Origin: an uncultured Lachnospiraceae bacterium
GTDB taxonomy: Bacteria > Bacillota > Clostridia > Lachnospirales > Lachnospiraceae
Direction of reading: 5' to 3'
NCBI GenBank assembly: GCA_910577955.1
Contig: CAJTNC010000004.1
Span: 62,001 to 126,000, forward strand
DNA length: 64,000 nucleotides
Both the position numbers and the translations under genes were made by a program. Below, one piece after another: positions 8,459 to 16,842 of the stretch (positions within the stretch are counted from its first letter, which is position 1; each line of letters opens with the position of its first letter). Below the pieces are notes generated by a model. It was not told the DNA's origin, did no database searches, and saw nothing but the letters and a program-made list of their open reading frames with translations.

Positions 8459-9349
8459 ATGCGGAAATATCATTATCTGGTGTTATTTTTGGTTGGCTTT
8501 CTTTTGGTGTGGCCGTTTGTGCTGCACAAATTGTATATAGAACAGAAAAAGGGTGCGGAGGCATTTATGCAGCGGGAGGCGGAGAAGCTTCCGGAAGAGG
8601 AGACAGTCTCCGGCAACAAAACGGTATCCGGAGATGATACGGTGTCAGGGAACGGAACGCTATCCGGGAATGATACGGTGTCAGGAAACAGTACGGTATC
8701 CGGAAATGAAGCGCCTGAAGGTGGAGAAGCGGCGGATGGGGAAACGAAACAGGATGCAGAGGAAGCGCCTGAGAGGGAACTGTCGCCGGAAGAATTTTTT
8801 AAAGATACGCTGTTTATCGGGGATTCCCGTACCATGGGGTTGGTAGAATATGCGGATCTGGGAGATGCGGCAGTGTTTGCCAATACCGGCATGAATGTCT
8901 ACAGGCTTTACACGATGAAAAACGCGGTGCGTGAGCAGGAGATATATCTTGAGGATATTCTGGCAAAAAAGCGCTACCGCAAGATTTATCTGATGTCAGG
9001 GATCAACGAGCTTGGGTACAGTGAGGCGCAGACCATCGAACGCTTTGAGGAGGAGGTTTTGAAACTGCGGGAACTTCAGCCCGATGCAAAGATCATTTTG
9101 CAGGCGAACCTGCATGTGACAACAGCCAGATCTGAAAAGGAAGCGATCTTTAACAATGAAGGCATCGACAGGATCAATGAAAATATCAGACAGATCGCGG
9201 AAAAGTACGGTTTTTCTTATATCGATGTGAATGAGGTGTTCGATGATGATACCGGCGGGCTGAGGACGGAATGCACTCATGATCAGGTGCATGTGCTTGG
9301 GAAATATTATCAGGAGTGGGCGGACTGGATCAGGAAAAACGGAGTTTAA
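8459..9349 (+). CDS. Membrane-anchored SGNH/GDSL hydrolase-like acetyltransferase partner
   Basis: A 296-residue protein with an N-terminal uncleaved anchor (residues 5-24). Next comes a linker with six tandem six-residue repeats of the type TVSGNx (residues 49-84), then an SGNH-fold domain. Block I is FIGDSRTMG near residue 119 with the nucleophile Ser. SGINELG is the Asn-bearing block, and the Asp/His of block V lie in the C-terminal DQVH. Coupled to the MBOAT gene, it is the likely extracytoplasmic enzyme transferring or removing acetyl groups. The repeat linker would hold the domain away from the membrane. Whether it acts as transferase or esterase is not settled by sequence. Confidence 0.85.
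   Translation: MRKYHYLVLFLVGFLLVWPFVLHKLYIEQKKGAEAFMQREAEKLPEEETVSGNKTVSGDDTVSGNGTLSGNDTVSGNSTVSGNEAPEGGEAADGETKQDAEEAPERELSPEEFFKDTLFIGDSRTMGLVEYADLGDAAVFANTGMNVYRLYTMKNAVREQEIYLEDILAKKRYRKIYLMSGINELGYSEAQTIERFEEEVLKLRELQPDAKIILQANLHVTTARSEKEAIFNNEGIDRINENIRQIAEKYGFSYIDVNEVFDDDTGGLRTECTHDQVHVLGKYYQEWADWIRKNGV
8603..8710 (+). repeat. Six tandem 18-bp repeats coding TVSGNx
   Basis: Six in-frame 18-base units coding (T)(V/L)SG(N/D)x inside the SGNH gene. The units differ at synonymous and last-residue positions, so the array is not a recent perfect expansion. It probably forms an extended, Thr/Ser-rich wall-spanning linker. Confidence 0.9.
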
Positions 9350-9376
9350 AAAATTCCGAAATTATAAAAATCTTTT

Positions 9377-9406
9377 TGAAACTTTTTACGGCAGGCATTT
9401 GTCTAA
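9377..9406 (+). promoter_or_regulatory. Predicted ECF-type (autoregulated) promoter
   Basis: TGAAAC at 9377-9382, a 17-base spacer, then TGTCTAA. This resembles the TGAAAC-N16-CGTC promoters of many ECF sigma factors, including SigV. It lies about 75 bases before the sigma factor start, as expected for self-activation. Confidence 0.5.
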
Positions 9407-9479
9407 TCGGTACAAACCGGAAAGAGTTTTGAAAAGATTTTTTGTTTGTAGAAAAAAGGAAGCGGGAGCGGAGGTTAAA

Positions 9480-9965
9480 ATGTGGGCAAAGAAGGATAAG
9501 GATAAAGGAGAAGCGGTCCGGAAGGTTCTGTTAGATAACTATGAAAGTTATTACAGACTGGCTTTCGCCTATGTACACAACGAGGCAGATGCCATGGATA
9601 TCGTGCAGGAAGGGGCGTACAGGGCGATGCTCAAGGCCGACGATCTGCGGGAGATAAGTTTCGCGGGGACATGGGTGTACCGGATCATGATCAATGAGGC
9701 TAAGGGGTATCTGAGGAAAAACAGAAAAGAGACCGGTGAACTGGATGAAAATCTGGCGGCCGAGGAAGTTTACAGGGATATTGATCTGGAGAAGGCGGTG
9801 GAGAAACTGCCTGAGGCGGAAAGAACGCTTATTATTTTGCGATTTTACGAGGATAAGCAGCTTTCGGAGATCGCGGAGATATTACAGGAGAATTTGAATA
9901 CAGTGAAAAGCAGGCTCTACAGAGTTCTTAGGAAACTGCGGGAAGAGTTAGCAGAGCAGACGTAG
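9480..9965 (+). CDS. ECF RNA polymerase sigma factor, SigV-like
   Basis: A 161-residue extracytoplasmic-function sigma factor. Region 2 covers about residues 20-85, with DIVQEGAYRAM as the core-binding and -10 region. Region 4 covers about 105-155, with LRFYEDKQLSEIAEIL and the helix-turn-helix NTVKSRLYRVLRKL. The ATG at 9480 is chosen because GGAGCGGAGG lies just upstream and because the protein then begins at the usual distance before region 2; the frame is open further upstream. An RsiV-like anti-sigma gene follows after 61 bases. Signals such as lysozyme are known for the Bacillus SigV/RsiV pair. Confidence 0.9.
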   Translation: MWAKKDKDKGEAVRKVLLDNYESYYRLAFAYVHNEADAMDIVQEGAYRAMLKADDLREISFAGTWVYRIMINEAKGYLRKNRKETGELDENLAAEEVYRDIDLEKAVEKLPEAERTLIILRFYEDKQLSEIAEILQENLNTVKSRLYRVLRKLREELAEQT

Positions 9966-10026
9966 AGGAAAAGTGATGCTGTATACAGTGATGTGCCGAT
10001 GAGCGGCGGAAAGGCAGGAGCGAAAA

Positions 10027-10965
10027 ATGAAAGAGTTTGAGACGGAAGATTACAGGGATATGGAAAAAAAATTTTCGGTTGCGGGGGAGGATCATCGGAA
10101 AATTCCGGTGCCGGAAGAGATGAGGGCGAGGGTGGAAGCTGGGATCGCCAGAGCGGAGACGGAAAAGAAAAAGACAGCACAGAAAATAGGAGGTTTTCGT
10201 ATCGGGATGGCAGCAGCCGCGGTGGCGATGCTTGTGATCCTGCCGAATACGGGGGCGGGCGCAGCCCATGCAATGGGGTCTCTCCCCGTGGTGGGAAAAC
10301 TGTTTCAGGCGGTAACGTTCAGAGATTACCGGTATGAGAGTGACAGATTCGACGCCGATGTGGAAGTGCCTAAGATTCAGGTGGAGGATATGGACGATGC
10401 GGAAAGTCAGAATGGGGAGGATACTTCCGGACAGCTGCAGGAGACGGTGGAACAGATCAATTTTGACATTGAGGAAGTGACAAATCGGCTGGTCGAGGAA
10501 TTTAAGAAAGCGGCGGATGCCGGGGAAAGCTATGGATCTTTAGATATCCATCATGAGACGGTTACGGATAACGAGCAATATTTTACGTTAAAGCTGTCTC
10601 TGTATCAGGGCGCCGGCAGCGGTTATCAAAGCTATAAATATTATACTATAGACAAAAAGACAGGAAAGCAGGTACAGATCGGAGATCTGTTCAGGACGGA
10701 CAGCAGCTATAACGAGATACTCAGCGAAAATATCAGAGAGCAGATGCGGGCGAGAATGGCGGAAGATGAGATGAAAGTATACTGGGTGGACTACGAGGAA
10801 GTGCCGGAATGGAATTTTGAGAAGCTCAAGGAAAATCAGAATTTCTACTTTGACGGGTCGGAGAATCTGGTGATCGTGTTCGACGAGTATGAAGTGGCGC
10901 CGGGCTATATGGGGGCTCAGGAGTTTACGGTGGAGAAAGATGTGTTTGAGGGATTGTTGAAATAG
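10027..10965 (+). CDS. RsiV-like anti-sigma factor (DUF3298-type)
   Basis: A 312-residue single-pass membrane protein. The cytosolic N-terminus (about 1-55) would hold the sigma factor. One hydrophobic helix lies at about residues 57-75, and the extracytoplasmic part is large. The C-terminal part, from about residue 140, has the DUF3298/RsiV look: TLKLSLYQGAGSGYQ, a TIDKKTGKQVQIGDLF block and FVEKD-like end. In Bacillus subtilis this domain binds lysozyme and triggers RsiV cleavage, releasing SigV. It follows the sigma gene directly. The presence of the domain is seen; lysozyme binding here is inferred. Confidence 0.85.
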   Translation: MKEFETEDYRDMEKKFSVAGEDHRKIPVPEEMRARVEAGIARAETEKKKTAQKIGGFRIGMAAAAVAMLVILPNTGAGAAHAMGSLPVVGKLFQAVTFRDYRYESDRFDADVEVPKIQVEDMDDAESQNGEDTSGQLQETVEQINFDIEEVTNRLVEEFKKAADAGESYGSLDIHHETVTDNEQYFTLKLSLYQGAGSGYQSYKYYTIDKKTGKQVQIGDLFRTDSSYNEILSENIREQMRARMAEDEMKVYWVDYEEVPEWNFEKLKENQNFYFDGSENLVIVFDEYEVAPGYMGAQEFTVEKDVFEGLLK

Positions 10966-11007
10966 AGGAACAAGTCACGGCAGGTGTGCCGTGATCTGAA
11001 GACGAGG

Positions 11008-11044
11008 AACATCCGGGGCTATGTTCGGCCCCGGATGTTTCTTT
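11008..11044 (+). terminator. Rho-independent terminator, between convergent genes
   Basis: A 12-bp GC-rich stem (AACATCCGGGGC / GCCCCGGATGTT) with a loop of about 8 bases and a TTTCTTT tail after the anti-sigma gene. The 3' end of the convergent permease gene, including its stop codon in the loop, lies inside this hairpin. A weaker hairpin (TCACGGCA/TGCCGTGA) precedes it. Confidence 0.85.
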
Positions 11045-13130
11045 GAAAACTCACATAAGTTACGGCAAAATAGATTAGATAGACACCAAAAAACAGGACG
11101 GCGCTTTTTAAGAAAAAGAAACCGGAGGAAACCGGCACGCCGGTGGCCGTCACAAAGCGGTTGCCCGCAAAAAGCATCAGTTTTCCGCTGATTATAATGC
11201 TGAACAGGGCGGGACAGAGATAGTATGCAGTCAGTTGTTTAAAGATCAGTCCGCGCAGTTCGGATTCCTTCAATCCAAGTTTGGAGAGTACATCATAGCG
11301 GAAGCGGTAGGATGCAGAGTCGGAAAGCTGTTGTACGGACAATACGGTAACAGCGACGCATAGGAATACCAGTCCAATGTAAAATAGGGGGATCATCAGG
11401 GAAGCCATCATATAGGAGAGGGCTGGCAGCAGGTTGTCTTTCACTTCGTTGACGGAGCTGGTATTCATCATAATATCGGAACCGTGCCCCCGGAAGCTTT
11501 GAGCGAAGAAGTCATCCGGGCTTGTATATCCGGCGTTTTCGCTTCGCAGGGCATTCAGTTCGTTCCGCAGATTGGGCGGTGCAGTGCCGTCGATATCTAT
11601 GGCCAGTTCCGAATGGTAGGGCTGCATGCGGGAGAGCGTTTCATCAGGTACAATGATCAGATAATCGCAGCCGTTGTGCCCATCCTGAGAAAAGGGATCC
11701 GCGTAAATGCCGGACAGAGACAAAAGGAGCGGCTCTGTGCGGGCGCCTTCCCCGGATGAGGAAGGGGCGGAAGAGATACCGCAAATCTTCAGATCGTCCC
11801 CGATGGCCTGCACTTCCTGCTCCAGACGAGGTTTGATCTGCACTGCGTATTCCGTGCTTTCAAGCGTTATTTTTTCGTACCCAAGCATACCGCGCAGGCG
11901 GTTATAATCGGAAAGCCCCATGTAAGTGTCGAAAGGACAATAGACGTTGTTATTTTCCAAAAAATATTCAATTTCCGTCATATCCGGACGGCCGTCCGGT
12001 GTCTGATACATGGTGCCCCATGCGCTGAGATGCGTTAGCATCCATGTATTGACTTGATTGTCCCCGTCGGTATAAATGTGATAGGGAATGATGTCAAGAG
12101 GCGTCACCCGGTTTTTCAGAAACTCTATTTCTTCTTCAAAAGTGTCCGCAGGATCCGGACTGTAAAGCAGGATGTCAAAGGGAAATTTGTGATGAAGAAG
12201 CGTGTTCTGCCAAGTGCTGAACATCAGGGCGATGGAGGAGCCCATCAGCGCCAGTGTGAGCAGGACGGTGAGCGTTCCGAGAGTAAATTGCATGGTGCGG
12301 ATTTTGGAGGAAAACTGCCGCATCAAAAACAGGTTCTGGCCTCTGTAGATAAATTTCCCGCCTTTTCGGATATAGCAGATGATGTAGGCGGAAAGCCCGG
12401 TATAAAACAGATAGATCGTTAAAACCAGACCGATCAGAAATAAGGCCACGCCGCCGCTGCTTTGCAGGGAGCCGAAAATGAGCCAGAAAAACAGGAGGAA
12501 CAGGATGGACAGCGGCAGAAGAAGTTTTTTTGCCGGTTCATGCTTTTCTGCGATCTCTTCATTTTTTCGCTCCGCTTCCATCAGGTCGTGAATATTCATC
12601 TTCCTAAATTTCTTCCGGCAGCGGGATAACGACAATAGATAGCAAATGCTGAAACAAAATGCCGTCATAAGGAAGGTGCCCGGATGGAAGTATAGGTGGA
12701 GACGGTAAGTCATGTTTAGGAGAGAGAACAAAATAGCCATTAACACCTGTTGCAGCAGGGTGCCGAGGAGTATGCCGAAAAACAGGGCGATGACGCCCAA
12801 CAAAATATTTTCCAGCAGGTACAGTATGGAGACGGCGCTTTTTTTCATGCCGAGTAAAAGATAGGTGCCGAATTCTTTGCTGCGTTTTGCCATCATAAAG
12901 CGAACCATATAGCTGATCAGCCAAGCGGTGATAAACATGATCAATATGGTGGCAAGAAAAACCATCATCTCCATCATGTCTTCCGTATCCCAGTATTTTT
13001 TCAGATCATTCTGGAAGAGAAGGCTGTTGAAAGCGTACAGCAGCGCACTGATCAGAGTGATGGTGATAAGATAGACCAGATAGTCTCTGGCGCAGCGTTT
13101 CATGTTGCGTATGGCAAGTTTGAAAAGCAT
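11019..13130 (-). CDS. BceB-like ABC transporter permease (FtsX domain)
   Basis: A 703-residue permease of peptide-antibiotic resistance transporters. It has about 10 membrane helices with two FtsX-like regions: helices 2-4 at about 60-160 and helices 8-10 at the C-terminus. A large extracytoplasmic domain (about residues 335-560) lies between helices 7 and 8, the hallmark of BceB proteins. The start MLFKLAIRNMKRC at 13130 has a GAGG site just upstream; the open frame beyond it overlaps the ATPase gene and is not used. It works with the ATPase upstream (16 bases apart) and the sensor kinase. The drug handled (bacitracin, lantibiotic or other) cannot be told. Confidence 0.9.
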   Translation of the reverse strand: MLFKLAIRNMKRCARDYLVYLITITLISALLYAFNSLLFQNDLKKYWDTEDMMEMMVFLATILIMFITAWLISYMVRFMMAKRSKEFGTYLLLGMKKSAVSILYLLENILLGVIALFFGILLGTLLQQVLMAILFSLLNMTYRLHLYFHPGTFLMTAFCFSICYLLSLSRCRKKFRKMNIHDLMEAERKNEEIAEKHEPAKKLLLPLSILFLLFFWLIFGSLQSSGGVALFLIGLVLTIYLFYTGLSAYIICYIRKGGKFIYRGQNLFLMRQFSSKIRTMQFTLGTLTVLLTLALMGSSIALMFSTWQNTLLHHKFPFDILLYSPDPADTFEEEIEFLKNRVTPLDIIPYHIYTDGDNQVNTWMLTHLSAWGTMYQTPDGRPDMTEIEYFLENNNVYCPFDTYMGLSDYNRLRGMLGYEKITLESTEYAVQIKPRLEQEVQAIGDDLKICGISSAPSSSGEGARTEPLLLSLSGIYADPFSQDGHNGCDYLIIVPDETLSRMQPYHSELAIDIDGTAPPNLRNELNALRSENAGYTSPDDFFAQSFRGHGSDIMMNTSSVNEVKDNLLPALSYMMASLMIPLFYIGLVFLCVAVTVLSVQQLSDSASYRFRYDVLSKLGLKESELRGLIFKQLTAYYLCPALFSIIISGKLMLFAGNRFVTATGVPVSSGFFFLKSAVLFFGVYLIYFAVTYVSFQRNIRGRT

Positions 13131-13146
13131 GATGATACCTCGTTTC

Positions 13147-13908
13147 TCAATGTATTGTTTTTCCGCCGGCCGAAGCCAGCACGTCAAGGATTTCCTGCAA
13201 AAACAGTTGTCTTGATTTTTCACCCCGGAACAGTTCATGGAAGATCTTTCCGTCTCTCAAAAATAAAATGCGGCTGCAGTAGCTGGCGGAGAAGGCGTCG
13301 TGGGTCACCATCAGGATGGTAGTGCCGAGGGTTTGGTTGAGACTTGTGAAAGTTTCAAGCAGCGTCTGGGAAGAGAGGGAATCTAAAGCTCCGGTGGGCT
13401 CGTCCGCCAGCAGGAGTTTGGGATCGTTCGCCAGCGCTCTGGCACAGGCGCAGCGCTGTTTTTGCCCTCCGGAAACCTGATAGGGGAAACGGTCTTTGAT
13501 TTCTCTGATGTCGAGAAGATTTAACAGCTTTTCTGCGGTTTCCTGCACTTCTGCTCTGGTCCGTCCAAGCAGAGTCAGGGCGAGAGAGATATTCTCCTCT
13601 ATGGTTAAAGTGTCGAGCAGATTGTATTCCTGAAAAACAAATCCGAGGTTGTTTTTGCGAAACTCAGACAGGGCGTCTTCGGACAGGGCGGTGATGTCGG
13701 TTTCCCCGTAAAAGATATGCCCGGCGCTTACCCGGTCTATGGTGGCAAGGAGGTTTAACAGTGTGGTCTTGCCGGAACCGGAAGCGCCCATGATGCCCAT
13801 GAATTCGCCCTTGTCCACACTGAAAGTAAGGCGGTCTATGGCCTTTGTGATCTGGGAGCCGTTTCCGTAATATTTTTCGATGTCGCATATTTTGATATAG
13901 TCATTCAT
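13147..13908 (-). CDS. BceA-like ABC transporter ATP-binding protein
   Basis: A 253-residue nucleotide-binding subunit of the MacB/LolD/BceA branch. Walker A is GASGSGKTT, the Q-loop block FVFQEYNLLDTL, the signature VSGGQKQR, Walker B LLLADEPTGALDS and the H-loop VTHD. MNDYIKI at 13908 is taken as the start because GAGGT lies 5-9 bases upstream; an ATG 12 bases earlier has no such site. It pairs with the BceB-like permease just downstream. The spacer to the upstream kinase gene is about 180 bases, so this transporter likely has its own promoter activated by the adjacent response regulator. Confidence 0.93.
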   Translation of the reverse strand: MNDYIKICDIEKYYGNGSQITKAIDRLTFSVDKGEFMGIMGASGSGKTTLLNLLATIDRVSAGHIFYGETDITALSEDALSEFRKNNLGFVFQEYNLLDTLTIEENISLALTLLGRTRAEVQETAEKLLNLLDIREIKDRFPYQVSGGQKQRCACARALANDPKLLLADEPTGALDSLSSQTLLETFTSLNQTLGTTILMVTHDAFSASYCSRILFLRDGKIFHELFRGEKSRQLFLQEILDVLASAGGKTIH

Positions 13909-14020
13909 AGCGGACCTCATTTCTGTACGAAGTTTTAGGTGGGGCTTTAAACCGGACTGCTGCCCGGTTTTGGTATGAAATTATGATAACATAGGAGAGG
14001 GGATCAAGGTATCAAAGTCG

Positions 14021-14040
14021 TTTAAAGTTTTCTTACATTT
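14021..14040 (-). promoter_or_regulatory. Possible BceR-type operator upstream of the ABC genes
   Basis: On the minus strand an imperfect inverted repeat TGTAAG-N4-CTTTAA lies about 120 bases upstream of the ATPase start. BceR-family regulators are known to bind inverted repeats with TNACA/TGTNA-like halves in this position. The match is weak. Confidence 0.25.
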
Positions 14041-14087
14041 TTGAAAGGATTGCGTTTTTGTCAGAGGGCGCGCTATGAGAAAGGCTT

Positions 14088-15134
14088 TTATTTGGACGGA
14101 GGCAGAGGCTTGGCGTCCGTGATATAACTGCTGCGGGGAAAGGTGAGAATCATTTTTGTGCCTTTTCCGTACTCGGACTGTGCCGAGAGAAAGATCCCCA
14201 ATCTGTCTGAGAGCTTTTTGCACAGGTACAGTCCCATGCCGGTAGCTTTCTCATGGGAGCGCCCGTTGCTGCCGGTAAATCCCTTTTCAAAGATTCTCGG
14301 CAGGTCCTGAGTAGGGATACCGGTGCCGTTGTCCTCCAATGTCAGGACGATATTATTGTTGTCCCGGTGCGTATAGAAGCGCAGAATGGATGAATCGTTC
14401 CGGTATTTTACACTGTTTAAAATCAGCTGGTTTAGAATGAAGACGATCCACTTCTTATCGGTATAGGCGGTCCCGCTGCAGGAAACTTCCGCCTGTATGT
14501 GATTTTGGATGAGCAGCAAGCGCTCTTTCTCTAAAGCCTCATACACGATATCCTCCAAAAGGGTCTCACAGATCAGATAATCCTGATAGACCTGCTCCGA
14601 GCGAGCACGGTAGAGCACCATATCCACATAATTTTCAATTTTTCTGTTTTCAAGACGGATGTTTCGGAAAGTCTGGTTCAAAGCGGGCTCGGCGGTCTTT
14701 CCGTTTTCACAGGACAGCGTGATAACGGAGATGGGGGTCTTGATCTCATGCACCCAGCTCTCCAGATAGTCCCGGTATTCTTCCTGCGTATCCTCCAAGC
14801 GGCGTATCGTTTCAATCACGGACTTGTTGGATATGCGGAGCATATCGCGATACAGTCTGTCTTCCAGAGAAAAGGAGTCCGGCAGCATTTCTCCGAGGAG
14901 ATAGCGGTCTTCCATGTGATCCAGAATCCGAAAGGCCTCGTCAAAGTAATTTTTGCGCTGCAGATAAGCTGTAAAAAACCATGCGGCAAGAATCAGGAAC
15001 CAGAAGATGCAGATCAGCGTGATGTGAGAGGCGGGATAGCCGGTGATATGTAAAAAAGCGGTCAAAGAGCCCATGCATGCCAGATGCAGCAGCAAAAGCA
15101 GCGATTTGTCATGAAAATAGGCGGTCAGTTTCAT
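14088..15134 (-). CDS. BceS-like intramembrane-sensing histidine kinase
   Basis: A 348-residue sensor kinase. Two N-terminal helices (about 10-30 and 37-57) leave almost no extracellular loop, the mark of intramembrane-sensing kinases that read the state of a BceAB transporter. The phosphoacceptor His129 lies in SWVHEIKTPIS. The ATPase part has the N box LILNSVKYRN, G1 LEDNGTGIP, F box IFEKGFTG and G2 GMGLYLCKKL. The stop of the response-regulator gene overlaps its start. The transporter genes follow on the same strand, completing the module. Confidence 0.93.
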   Translation of the reverse strand: MKLTAYFHDKSLLLLLHLACMGSLTAFLHITGYPASHITLICIFWFLILAAWFFTAYLQRKNYFDEAFRILDHMEDRYLLGEMLPDSFSLEDRLYRDMLRISNKSVIETIRRLEDTQEEYRDYLESWVHEIKTPISVITLSCENGKTAEPALNQTFRNIRLENRKIENYVDMVLYRARSEQVYQDYLICETLLEDIVYEALEKERLLLIQNHIQAEVSCSGTAYTDKKWIVFILNQLILNSVKYRNDSSILRFYTHRDNNNIVLTLEDNGTGIPTQDLPRIFEKGFTGSNGRSHEKATGMGLYLCKKLSDRLGIFLSAQSEYGKGTKMILTFPRSSYITDAKPLPPSK

Positions 15135-15808
15135 ATGCGATATCCCATCCCTCTCTTTGTCTCAATAAAATCATAGATTCCTGCCTCCTTCAGTTTTTCA
15201 CGGAGTCTGGTGATGTGCACACTTAAAGTATTGTCATCTAAAAAGATACGGTTTTCCCAGAGATATTCGATCAGATCTTCTCTGGCAACAAAAGTATCTG
15301 CATGCAGAAAGAGAAGGTGCAGGATCTTCATCTCGGTTTTTGTCAGATCGGTGGTCTGTCCTTTGAAAAGCAGACGGCAGGCGGCAATATCCAGCGTCAC
15401 ATCTTTGCGGGAAACGCGGGAAGCATCTTCGGTATCAATGTTTTTGGCAGTGCGTTTCAAGACAGCGGAGATCCGGGCTAACACAATGGCGGGATCAAAG
15501 GGTTTGGTTATATAATCGTCGGCGCCCCGCAGCATGCCGGCCAGCTCGTCCGCCGTGTCAGTACGGGCGGTGAGAAAAATCACAGGAACGTCGGTATTTT
15601 TGCGGATCTCCGTACAGATGTCAAAGCCGGAACAGTCCCGCAGGTTGATATCAAGCAGAACAAGGTCTGTTTTTTCAGAAAGAACAGCCTGCGGGATCCG
15701 ATGGAAAGTATCAGGCGCGGCGACCTGATACAAGGCGTTCTCCAACAGGATTTTCAGCTCGTTCCGCAGCGGTTCGTCATCTTCGGCAAGTAAAATTTTG
15801 TAAGCCAT
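15131..15808 (-). CDS. BceR-like OmpR-family response regulator
   Basis: A 225-residue two-domain regulator. The receiver domain (about 1-115) has the acidic pocket AEDDE and phosphoacceptor Asp53 in LLDINLRD, plus the conserved LTAR and Lys (ITKPF). The winged-helix OmpR-type domain (about 130-225) has the recognition helix region LSVHITRLREKL and the wing RGMGYRI. The ATG at 15808 is preferred for its AAGGAGGAG site; an upstream Met in frame adds only eight residues. It overlaps the kinase gene by 4 bases. Confidence 0.94.
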   Translation of the reverse strand: MAYKILLAEDDEPLRNELKILLENALYQVAAPDTFHRIPQAVLSEKTDLVLLDINLRDCSGFDICTEIRKNTDVPVIFLTARTDTADELAGMLRGADDYITKPFDPAIVLARISAVLKRTAKNIDTEDASRVSRKDVTLDIAACRLLFKGQTTDLTKTEMKILHLLFLHADTFVAREDLIEYLWENRIFLDDNTLSVHITRLREKLKEAGIYDFIETKRGMGYRI

Positions 15809-15848
15809 GATCTCCTCCTCCTTACAACACATTCCGGCAGAGCTCCAA

Positions 15849-16823
15849 TCAATTTATATATCGGATCTGCTGGGTATCGATCAGTTCATGGATGCAGAGT
15901 GTATTTCTGCACATTTCCCGCCTAGTCATGCGGATAGCTGTGATCTGGCTGTTGTTGTAGGTCTTGTAGTAATAGATTCCTCTGGTTGCGTTTATGCAGC
16001 ACGCATAGGTGGTGAGATCATCCAGACCGTCCTTTGTCAGAGTGGAGCCCTTTACAATGGAAACAGAGTCCAGAATATGAAAAAACTGGGTGACAGAACT
16101 TATCTCGTCGTCCTCACAGACGGAATTCAACTTGGTGAAAGAGGCTTTTATAAACCGGGAGGAGGGAGAGAAGTCTCCCGGCAGACCGATGGCTCCCATT
16201 CCCATGCCGTACTGCTGCAGGTTCAGTTTGTCGGAAAATCTGTTTTGCGGGCAGCAGGGCGTCAGGTTCATGTAATTGTTCAGGTTGGCGAGATGGTAGG
16301 AGAAGGGCGGATTATTTGTCAGGATCCCCACCGGATTATCATAGACTTTCAGTCCGTCTTCCATCTGTTCCAGAATAATGCATTCGGTACCGTCGCTGAT
16401 CATCCAATGAAGCTCGGCTACAGGAATCCCCTCTGAGAGAGGGATGTTTGTAATATTAAGGTCAAAAAGCGCCTCCCTCAGATCTGAGACAGTGGAATAG
16501 AGTCCTAAAAAATAAGGAAACAGTTCATAAGGGGCAAGGTTGAGGCGGGATTTGTCTTCCGGGAAAAAGCAGGCGTTTTTCGGAAAATTCAACCCAGCCA
16601 TGGAAAGACCTTTTTCGTTGGTGGCTTCCGCATACAGCGGGTAGCCGTCCGAAACCGAAGCCATGCCGATCATTGCGTATTTTGTACAGATTGAAGTATT
16701 GTTTTTTAAGGTAAACCGATAGTTTCTCGGCGTGATAACGACTTTTTCGCTAAATCGGTATTCCAGATCCAGAGTTCTTCCGAAATAATGGTCTTTTGTC
16801 ATGAAATCGATGCAGGTACACAT
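15849..16823 (-). CDS. Choloylglycine hydrolase family enzyme (bile salt hydrolase-like)
   Basis: A 324-residue N-terminal nucleophile hydrolase that cleaves the amide bond of conjugated bile salts, or penicillin V in related members. After Met removal Cys2 is the nucleophile (MCTCIDF). Other family positions are present: Arg16 and Asp19 in FGRTLDLEY, ATNEKGLSMAGLNFP, the Asn in VGILTNNPPF, and the Arg in LPGDFSPSSRF. The motifs NNPPF and GLPGDFSxxSRF favour bile salt hydrolase over penicillin acylase, but substrate preference needs testing. No signal peptide, so cytosolic. The RBS AAAGGGG lies before the ATG, behind a strong inverted repeat in the leader. It implies life in the gut. Confidence 0.87.
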   Translation of the reverse strand: MCTCIDFMTKDHYFGRTLDLEYRFSEKVVITPRNYRFTLKNNTSICTKYAMIGMASVSDGYPLYAEATNEKGLSMAGLNFPKNACFFPEDKSRLNLAPYELFPYFLGLYSTVSDLREALFDLNITNIPLSEGIPVAELHWMISDGTECIILEQMEDGLKVYDNPVGILTNNPPFSYHLANLNNYMNLTPCCPQNRFSDKLNLQQYGMGMGAIGLPGDFSPSSRFIKASFTKLNSVCEDDEISSVTQFFHILDSVSIVKGSTLTKDGLDDLTTYACCINATRGIYYYKTYNNSQITAIRMTRREMCRNTLCIHELIDTQQIRYIN

Positions 16824-16842
16824 AATAAACCCCTTTCTGTAT

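Noticed and set aside
8473..8892. Minus-strand repeat frame FPDTVS under the SGNH gene
   Set aside because: It is the antisense of the TVSGN repeat; the plus-strand SGNH protein has clear anchor and catalytic blocks.
11484..11907. Open frames on the plus strand inside the BceB-like permease gene
   Set aside because: They lack ribosome sites and family features and are explained as shadow frames of the minus-strand permease.
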